In this document: in pieces, positions 58,093 through 64,000 of the stretch
Layout of the letters: every line of letters begins with the position of its first letter
Numbering within the stretch: position 1 is the first letter of the stretch
DNA from: Terribacillus saccharophilus
GTDB taxonomy: Bacteria; Bacillota; Bacilli; Bacillales; Amphibacillaceae
Assembly: GCF_002272745.1 (NCBI RefSeq)
Contig: NZ_NPBD01000007.1
Span: forward strand, 806,001-870,000
Direction: 5' to 3'
DNA: 64,000 bases
The notes under the pieces: model-generated
Told to the model about the DNA's origin: nothing
Databases searched by the model: none
Seen by the model: only the letters and a program-made list of their open reading frames with translations
Made by a program: the position numbers and the translations under genes

Positions 58093-58123
58093 AGCAGCTT
58101 CTTACAAGAAGCTGCTTTTTTTC
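58093..58123 (+). terminator. Riboswitch-controlled terminator before metY
   Basis: GCAGCTTCTT pairs perfectly with AAGAAGCTGC across a two-base gap, followed by seven T. Confidence 0.88.
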
Positions 58124-58152
58124 ATCTATATATAAATTGGAGGAATGACAAA

Positions 58153-59943
58153 ATGACAGATCAAGTATATAAAGCAGAGACATTAGCATTACACGGCGGG
58201 CAGGCACCTGATCCGACAACAGGTTCAAGAGCAGTTCCGCTTTATCAAACGACTTCTTACCTTTTCCATGATACAGATCATGCAGAGCGTCTATTCGCTT
58301 TGGATGAGCCGGGTAATATTTATTCCCGTATCGGCAATCCTACCGTTGATGTATTGGAAAAACGGATTGCATTGCTCGAAGACGGCGTTGCAGCAGTCGG
58401 CGTTGCTTCTGGTATGGCAGCAATCAGCTACAGCATTCTCAATCTGGCAGCCGCTGGAGATGAAATCGTAGCAGCGACCAATTTGTATGGCGGAACGTAT
58501 AATCTATTCCAAACGACACTTCCTCGCTATGGAATCAACGTAAAATTCGTCGATCCAACTGATCCGGAAGCTTTCCGTGCAGCGATTACAGACAAGACGA
58601 AGGCTGTATTTGCTGAGATTATCGGAAACCCGAGTCTGCATGTGCTAGACGTTGAAGCAGTAGCAAAAGTGGCGCACGATGCAGGTATTCCGCTAATCGT
58701 CGACAGTACGTTTGCTACACCAATTTTGAGCAAGCCAATTACATTAGGTGCTGATATTGTAGTTCATAGTGCGACAAAGTGGATTGGCGGTCATGGTACT
58801 TCTATAGGAGGATTGATTGTAGACGGAGGCAGGTTTGATTGGAATTCACCGAAATTTCCGACATTCACTGAACTGGATCCGAGCTACAATGGTATCCGCT
58901 ATGCATTTGATTTCGGCACACTTGCTTTCAGTACGAAATTGCGCGTGCAATTGCTTCGTGATTTAGGAGCTGCGCTTAGTCCGTTTAATGCATGGCAGCT
59001 AATCCAGGGGCTTGAGACTTTGCACTTGCGTGTGGAGCGCCATGTACAAAATGCAGAAAAGCTTGCGACCTATCTTGAACAGCATCCGGCAGTTGATTGG
59101 GTTGCTTATCCAGGACTCAGCAGCCACCCATCTTATGAAATAGGAAAGAGAGTACTTCCATTCGGTACTGGTTCAATTGTTAATTTTGGTATTAAGGGTG
59201 GCAGAAAAGCTGGTGCTACACTTATCAATAATGTTGCACTTTGGTCACACGTTGCCAATGTCGGAGATGCAAAATCATTGATCATACATCCAGCATCAAC
59301 CACACATCTTCAGCTGGATGCAGAAGGGCTCGCGGCGACAGGAGTGAAAGAAGAATTGGTGCGCTTGTCCGTTGGGATAGAGTCAGTGGATGATCTTATC
59401 CATGATTTGGACAGAGCGTTGGAAAAAGCGACGGGAATCCGTTCTGAATCACGGAAAATTGTTATCAATGATGAAGCCGTTATCCGGGAAGCGCTAGGCA
59501 GTGCGACAGATGCAACAGGCCGTCAAAAAACTATTGCTGTAGTGGGCTTGAGCAGTAAGGAACAGCGCCCAAGCAATCGTTTGGCACGGAAGATGCAGCG
59601 ACTCGGATACAAAATCATTCCGGTTAACCCTGCCGAAACGAGTGTATTGGGAGAAAAAGCTTATCCTGATTTGACAAGCGTGCCTGAGAAAATCGATATC
59701 GCTCAGATTTTTCGCAGTCCCGAAGCAGCTGTTGAACTAGCTAAGGAAGCAGCTGAAGTACGTCCAGAGATATTCTGGCTCCAAGAAGGTGTCGTTTCGC
59801 AGGAAGCAGCGGCTATTGCCAGAGAAGCAGGTTTGGAAGTTGTTCATAATCGGTGCACATATAAAGAAGCGCAGCGCCTGCGCGGTACGATCAGCACCTA
59901 TGCCTGTGAACTGGATAACAAAGGAGTAACGATTGATGAATAA
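58153..59943 (+). CDS. metY: O-acetylhomoserine sulfhydrylase fused to a CoA-binding domain
   Basis: A 596-residue fusion. Residues 1-430 are a PLP-dependent OAH (thiol)-lyase: YQTTSYLFHD, YSRIGNPTVDVLEKRIA, and the PLP Lys in VVHSATKWIGGHG (near 209). It makes homocysteine from O-acetylhomoserine and sulfide. Residues ~455-596 are a YccU-like CoA-binding Rossmann domain (IAVVGLSSKEQRPSNRLAR then VPEKIDIAQIFRSPEAA, WLQEGVVSQEAA). It lies between a SAM riboswitch and the sulfonate transporter genes. Confidence 0.92.
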   Translation: MTDQVYKAETLALHGGQAPDPTTGSRAVPLYQTTSYLFHDTDHAERLFALDEPGNIYSRIGNPTVDVLEKRIALLEDGVAAVGVASGMAAISYSILNLAAAGDEIVAATNLYGGTYNLFQTTLPRYGINVKFVDPTDPEAFRAAITDKTKAVFAEIIGNPSLHVLDVEAVAKVAHDAGIPLIVDSTFATPILSKPITLGADIVVHSATKWIGGHGTSIGGLIVDGGRFDWNSPKFPTFTELDPSYNGIRYAFDFGTLAFSTKLRVQLLRDLGAALSPFNAWQLIQGLETLHLRVERHVQNAEKLATYLEQHPAVDWVAYPGLSSHPSYEIGKRVLPFGTGSIVNFGIKGGRKAGATLINNVALWSHVANVGDAKSLIIHPASTTHLQLDAEGLAATGVKEELVRLSVGIESVDDLIHDLDRALEKATGIRSESRKIVINDEAVIREALGSATDATGRQKTIAVVGLSSKEQRPSNRLARKMQRLGYKIIPVNPAETSVLGEKAYPDLTSVPEKIDIAQIFRSPEAAVELAKEAAEVRPEIFWLQEGVVSQEAAAIAREAGLEVVHNRCTYKEAQRLRGTISTYACELDNKGVTIDE

Positions 59944-60937
59944 GATTCCCCTTATAGACAAAAGAAGTTTACTAGCTTTACTTAGTTTAGTTGTAATCGT
60001 GTTTCTGGCAGCTTGCGGGAACTCAAGCAGTGCATCAGGTGAACTGAAACAGATTCGCTTGGATTATGCCTACTACTCCCCAGCAAGTATGGTAATAAAA
60101 AATAAAGGATGGGCAGAAGAAGCATTCAAGGATTCTGACATCGAGGTGACTTGGACACTTAGCCAAGGAAGTAATAAAGCACTGGAATTTTTAAATAGTA
60201 ACAGCGTGGATTTCGGTTCTACAGCAGGCAGTGCCGCCTTGCTTGCCAAGGCGAACGGCAATCCAATTCAAGGTATATATCTGGCGTCTAAACCAGAATG
60301 GACAGCATTGGTTGCGGCAAAGGACAGCGACATTAAAGATCCGGCGGACTTGAAAGGTAAGAAAGTTGCCGCTACTGTCGGAACCGATCCATATATCTTC
60401 TTGCAGCGTACCTTGCAAGAAGCTGGTCTGAATGAGCAGGATGTCGAAATCGTCAATCTGCAGCATGCAGACGGAGCTAGTGCTCTTCTCTCAGGTGATG
60501 TAGATGCATGGGCAGGACTTGATCCGCATATGGCAAAGCTTGAATTGGAGAATGATGCACAGCTATTTTATCGTAATGAAGATTTTAACACATATAATTT
60601 CCTGAATGTTCGGAAAGAATTCGCTGAAAATCATCCTGAAGAAGTGAAAGAAGTCTTGAAACTTTATGACAAAGCAAGAGAATGGATCGAAGAGAATCCA
60701 GAAGAGACAGCAGAAATTGTTGCCAAAGAGGCGGGAATCAGCCAAGAAGTTGCTGCAAAGCAGTTGGAACGTAATGATTTCTCTGAATCTGTCCCAGGTG
60801 ATACACAGCGGGAAATTCTGAATCAGTCAGGTGCTGTTCTGGAAAAGGCGAAACTATGGAAAGGCAACAAAGATGTAGCGGAAACGGTTGATGCTTATAT
60901 CGAACCGAAATTCGCACAAGAACTTGGAGAGGAATGA
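59936..60937 (+). CDS. ssuA: Aliphatic sulfonate-type ABC transporter substrate-binding lipoprotein
   Basis: A 333-residue lipoprotein with the lipobox VFLAACGN (Cys near 25), followed by an SsuA/NMT1-like binding domain: DYAYYSPASMVIKNKGW, TWTLSQGSNKALEFL, DFGSTAGSAALLAKANGNP and KKVAATVGTDPYIFLQ. It captures an alkanesulfonate or similar sulfur compound outside the cell. ATG 59936 overlaps metY by eight bases. The exact ligand is inferred from family and operon. Confidence 0.85.
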   Translation: MNKIPLIDKRSLLALLSLVVIVFLAACGNSSSASGELKQIRLDYAYYSPASMVIKNKGWAEEAFKDSDIEVTWTLSQGSNKALEFLNSNSVDFGSTAGSAALLAKANGNPIQGIYLASKPEWTALVAAKDSDIKDPADLKGKKVAATVGTDPYIFLQRTLQEAGLNEQDVEIVNLQHADGASALLSGDVDAWAGLDPHMAKLELENDAQLFYRNEDFNTYNFLNVRKEFAENHPEEVKEVLKLYDKAREWIEENPEETAEIVAKEAGISQEVAAKQLERNDFSESVPGDTQREILNQSGAVLEKAKLWKGNKDVAETVDAYIEPKFAQELGEE

Positions 60938-60943
60938 TGATTT

Positions 60944-61720
60944 ATGTGGAAGAAATTACGGACACATCCTGTACTGCTCGGTTCACTGCTGCCGATCGTA
61001 TTGCTGGCAGCATGGGAGATTCTGAGCAGAGCAGGGGTCATTCCTGCCTATCAGCTGCCTGCGCCTAGCGTTATTTTGTCGACCATCATTACATACTTTA
61101 AGGATGGCTCCCTGCAGGAGCATGTATTACTTACTGTTTACAGGCTGTTCGTTGGTTTCATCATTGGAACTATCGCAGCGATCCTATTGGGAACACTTGT
61201 CGGCTATTCTGAACTTGCTGAACGATTTTTCGATCCGCTGATTCAAGCATTCCGTAGCATCCCGTCGCTAGCATGGGTTCCGCTATTCATCCTTTGGATG
61301 GGAATTGGCGAAACATCGAAAGTGACATTAATTGCAGTCGGTGTGTTCTTCCCTGTTTATTTGAATATCGTTGATGGTATTCGCGGAGTGGATCGAAAAC
61401 TGATTGAAGTAGGCAGAATGTATGGCCTCGATGGGGTAGCGCTCGTAAGAAGAATTATTCTTCCGGCCTCCCTGCCCTCTTTCCTTACCGGTTTACGAAG
61501 CGGTCTCGGTTTAGGGTGGATGTTCGTTGTTGCTGCAGAGATCATGGGTGCCAGCCAAGGGCTCGGCTATCTGCTTATATTAGGGCAGAACACATACGCT
61601 CCCGATGTAATTATCGCCAGCATCTTCTTGTTTGCCCTGCTTGGTAAATTGACAGATTGGGTGTTGAAGCTCATTCAGAAAAGATCGCTTCATTGGCAGG
61701 ATACAGCATTAGCGAAATAA
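60944..61720 (+). CDS. ssuC: Sulfonate-type ABC transporter permease
   Basis: A 258-residue inner-membrane permease of the SsuC/TauC class with six predicted helices. It has the EAA-loop GVDRKLIEVGRMYGLDGVALVRRIILP (about residues 145-171) that contacts the ATPase. It follows the binding protein gene after six bases, so coupling of subunits is expected. Confidence 0.9.
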   Translation: MWKKLRTHPVLLGSLLPIVLLAAWEILSRAGVIPAYQLPAPSVILSTIITYFKDGSLQEHVLLTVYRLFVGFIIGTIAAILLGTLVGYSELAERFFDPLIQAFRSIPSLAWVPLFILWMGIGETSKVTLIAVGVFFPVYLNIVDGIRGVDRKLIEVGRMYGLDGVALVRRIILPASLPSFLTGLRSGLGLGWMFVVAAEIMGASQGLGYLLILGQNTYAPDVIIASIFLFALLGKLTDWVLKLIQKRSLHWQDTALAK

Positions 61721-61736
61721 CGAGGGAGGAATCAGC

Positions 61737-62489
61737 ATGACATTACAAGTGAAGGCGTTGGGAAGATGCTTCGGGGAAAAACAAGTATTGCAGCAAGTAG
61801 ATTTCTCTGTCGGAAAAGGAGAAATCGTAAGTCTGCTCGGTACAAGCGGATGCGGCAAGAGTACGGTTCTGCGTGCGCTGGCGGGTCTTGATTCGGATTA
61901 TGAAGGGAATATCAGTATTCCTTCTGATCAGCGTGTTGGCTTTATCTTTCAGGAGCCGCGGCTCTTGCCTTGGAAAACGGTCTTAGCTAATGCCACTTTC
62001 GGCTTAAAGGGAGACCGTAAGGAAAATGAGGCAAAGGCACGGCGGTATTTGGAGCTTGTCGGACTAAAAGAAGCAGAAAAGCTCTATCCACGTGAGCTCT
62101 CTGGCGGTATGGCACAGCGGGCAGCTATTGCGCGTGCGCTTGTAACAGAGCCTGATATCCTTTTGCTGGATGAACCGTTCAGCGCACTGGATGCATTCAC
62201 AAAAATGCAGCTGCAAGAGCTTCTTTTGAAGATTTGGGAAAGATTTGGTACAACGATTATCCTTGTTACGCATGATATCGATGAAGCTTTATATTTGAGT
62301 GATCGTGTCTTGCTCCTGCAAGGACGACCATCAACTTTGGCCAAAGATTTGAAAGTAGCTTTAAACAGACCTCGCTCTCGAGGAAGTGCAGCGCTAGGAA
62401 AATGGAAAGAAGACATACTAGAGCAACTGGAAGGGAAGGAACAGACATATGACTACAGCCTTGTCACCGAAATCGGACAGAAAGCATAA
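61737..62489 (+). CDS. ssuB: Sulfonate-type ABC transporter ATP-binding protein
   Basis: A 250-residue ATPase with Walker A (GTSGCGKST near 35), Q-loop (FIFQEPRLLPW near 70), signature LSGGMAQR (near 122), Walker B (ILLLDEPFSALD near 142) and H-loop (VTHDIDEAL near 180). The QEPRLLPW variant is typical of SsuB/TauB. It completes the importer, ATP-driven uptake of organosulfur compounds. Confidence 0.92.
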   Translation: MTLQVKALGRCFGEKQVLQQVDFSVGKGEIVSLLGTSGCGKSTVLRALAGLDSDYEGNISIPSDQRVGFIFQEPRLLPWKTVLANATFGLKGDRKENEAKARRYLELVGLKEAEKLYPRELSGGMAQRAAIARALVTEPDILLLDEPFSALDAFTKMQLQELLLKIWERFGTTIILVTHDIDEALYLSDRVLLLQGRPSTLAKDLKVALNRPRSRGSAALGKWKEDILEQLEGKEQTYDYSLVTEIGQKA

Positions 62490-64000
62490 TCTTACAAGCT
62501 ATCAAGAAGCACTGAACAAACATGACTGGAAAGTGCTAGAAGAGGAACTTCTCGGTAGGAAAGATGGCAGATGTAACGCATCCTATGAAGCTGTGGACCG
62601 CCATGTGGAGGAAGGATATGGATCGAAAATCGCATTGCATTATGTGAAAGATGGGGTGCAGCAGTCCAGTCTGACATTCGAACAGCTGCAGGAGAAAATT
62701 GAGCATTATGCGAAGGTCCTTCGCTCACGTGGAGTAGAGAAGGGAGACCGCGTTTTTATATTTCTTCCGAAAAATCCTGAATGCTACATTGCTATTCTTG
62801 CAACCATCCGTGTTGGAGCGATTGCAGGTCCGTTGTTTGAAGCGTTCATGGAAGATGCTGTACGTGATCGGATCAATGATTGCGGCGGTACGTTGCTGAT
62901 AACGGACCAGGACTTGATTAACCGAGTTCCAGTCGAGGATATCCCTTCCTTGCAGGGAATTCTTTTAATAGAAGAAATTGATGCAGCTGAACCGGAAGCA
63001 ACTGTTTCAGGAGAAGTAGAGTGGGTCGACAGAGAAGACGGTCTTCTGATCCATTATACGAGCGGCTCTACTGGTAAACCAAAGGGCGTTCTGCATGCTC
63101 ATCGTTCTTTCATCCACCATGCTGTATCCGGCAAGTGGGTGCTCGATGTTCAAGACGATGATGTGTATTGGTGCACGTCCCATCCTGGCTGGGTGACTGG
63201 CAGTGTCTATGGCTTGTTTGCGCCATGGCTGAACCGCGCAACAATTGTTATCCAAGGAGGACGTTTCCAAGCAGAATCATGGTACAAAATCATTGAAGAG
63301 CTTAAAGTGACAACACTATATAGTGCACCTACTGCTTTCCGCCTTCTCAAGGCAAAAGGAGATTTGTACAAGGATTATGATTTATCCAGCTTGCGCCATA
63401 TTCTTAGTGTCGGAGAACCGCTCAATCCGGAAGTTATTACATGGGCATGGGATAACTTGCAGCTTCGTATTCACGATACGTGGTGGATGACAGAAACAGG
63501 CGGACATATTATCGTCAATCTGCCTTCCGAACCAATCAAACCCGGCTCAATGGGACGCGCATTCCCAGGCATTCAGGTTGGTATCCTGGATGAAGAAGGG
63601 AATGAGCTGCCGGCGAATTCAATTGGTCAGCTTGCCGTTAAGACGCCATGGCCAGGTCTTATGCAGGATATCTGGGGCGATCGAGGGAAATATGAAAGTT
63701 ACTTTGTTTATCCTGGCTGGTATATTTCCGGGGATTTAGCGCTGAAGGATGAAGAGGGCTATGTCTTCTTCCAAGGTCGGAACGATGATATGATCAATAG
63801 TTCCGGTGAGCGAATCGGTCCATTTGAAGTAGAAAGCAAGCTGATTGAACATCCTGCTGTTGCAGAAGCAGGTGTAATCGGGAAACCGGACCCTGTTCGC
63901 GGGGAAATCGTCAAAGCTTTCATTACGCTGCGTGATGGCTATGAGGAGACACCGGAGCTGCTGGAATCTTTACGATTGTTTGTCCGTAAGAATTTGGCCG
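62449..64000 (+). CDS. AMP-forming acyl-CoA synthetase (acetyl-CoA synthetase-like), cut by window end
   Basis: An ATG at 62449 (AAGGGAAGGAA upstream) opens a frame of at least 517 codons running off the window. It has the adenylate-forming motifs YTSGSTGKPKGV (near 204), TWWMTETGG (near 344), the GDLALKDEEGYVFFQGR aspartate region (near 427) and DDMINSSGERIGPFEVES. It resembles AcsA-type acetyl-CoA synthetases. It overlaps ssuB by 41 bases and so is part of the sulfur operon, an unusual place. It might supply acyl-CoA for MetX or activate an acid left after sulfonate cleavage. Confidence 0.88.
   Translation, partial: MTTALSPKSDRKHNLTSYQEALNKHDWKVLEEELLGRKDGRCNASYEAVDRHVEEGYGSKIALHYVKDGVQQSSLTFEQLQEKIEHYAKVLRSRGVEKGDRVFIFLPKNPECYIAILATIRVGAIAGPLFEAFMEDAVRDRINDCGGTLLITDQDLINRVPVEDIPSLQGILLIEEIDAAEPEATVSGEVEWVDREDGLLIHYTSGSTGKPKGVLHAHRSFIHHAVSGKWVLDVQDDDVYWCTSHPGWVTGSVYGLFAPWLNRATIVIQGGRFQAESWYKIIEELKVTTLYSAPTAFRLLKAKGDLYKDYDLSSLRHILSVGEPLNPEVITWAWDNLQLRIHDTWWMTETGGHIIVNLPSEPIKPGSMGRAFPGIQVGILDEEGNELPANSIGQLAVKTPWPGLMQDIWGDRGKYESYFVYPGWYISGDLALKDEEGYVFFQGRNDDMINSSGERIGPFEVESKLIEHPAVAEAGVIGKPDPVRGEIVKAFITLRDGYEETPELLESLRLFVRKNLA

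Overview
The window reads as a low-GC, spore-forming Firmicute of the Bacillaceae. Supporting signs are a bacillithiol deacetylase, Crh/HPr kinase, GlpP antitermination, CtsR, TnrA and LexA/DinR-type boxes, S-box leaders, MinJ and an Amj flippase. Blocks known from the Bacillus chromosome (ftsX-ctpB-minJ, uvrBA-hprK-lgt-ppaX, trxB-yvcIJKL-crh, sppA-yteJ, clpP) are kept in order but joined differently than in B. subtilis. A halotolerant genus near Terribacillus or Virgibacillus would fit, but that is an inference from gene content only.

Layout. 1-6.4 kb: cell-envelope and division genes (ftsX 3' end, an M23 coiled-coil murein hydrolase, ctpB, minJ, amj on the minus strand) and a 5'-truncated spo0M. 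6.4-12 kb: a SWIM/SNF2 helicase, a glucose-type IIA protein and release factor 3. 12-17 kb: SOS-controlled uvrBA. 17-23 kb: yojF-bshB2, yvlBD and hprK-lgt-ppaX-yvoF. 22.8-27.9 kb: the glycerol regulon glpP, glpFK and glpD, with two GlpP-type antitermination leaders and a cre. 28-36.4 kb: a TPR gene, trxB, a candidate C-rich small RNA, yvcI-rapZ-yvcK-whiA-crh, sppA-yteJ and clpP.

36.7-41.3 kb: a Mn catalase, then tRNA-Arg(CCG) carrying a decayed ~3-kb island. The island is bounded by near-perfect ~84-bp att repeats. It holds wrecks of a tyrosine integrase and a phage ArpU-type regulator, plus an apparently intact divergent pair (secreted protein and polytopic membrane protein) sharing a perfect 15-bp-arm palindrome.

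41.5-49.7 kb: a catabolic operon under a GntR/FCD regulator: Gfo/Idh/MocA oxidoreductase, TIM-barrel isomerase, citryl-CoA-lyase-like enzyme, aldehyde dehydrogenase, ThDP enzyme and class III CoA-transferase. Three copies of a 10-bp palindrome (ATACTAGTAT) sit at its gene starts. I cannot assign the substrate; this operon is my main candidate for an undescribed pathway.

50-56 kb: a NorA/Blt-type MFS pump, a second Mn catalase, a holin-like protein, a lipoprotein, a GNAT enzyme, two small proteins behind a SigK-like promoter, and glnK-amtB with a TnrA box. 56.3-64 kb: a strongly promoted, highly structured orphan RNA, then two S-box riboswitches controlling metX and a metY-ssuACB-acyl-CoA synthetase operon. 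MetY is fused to a CoA-binding (Rossmann) domain. The last gene runs off the window.
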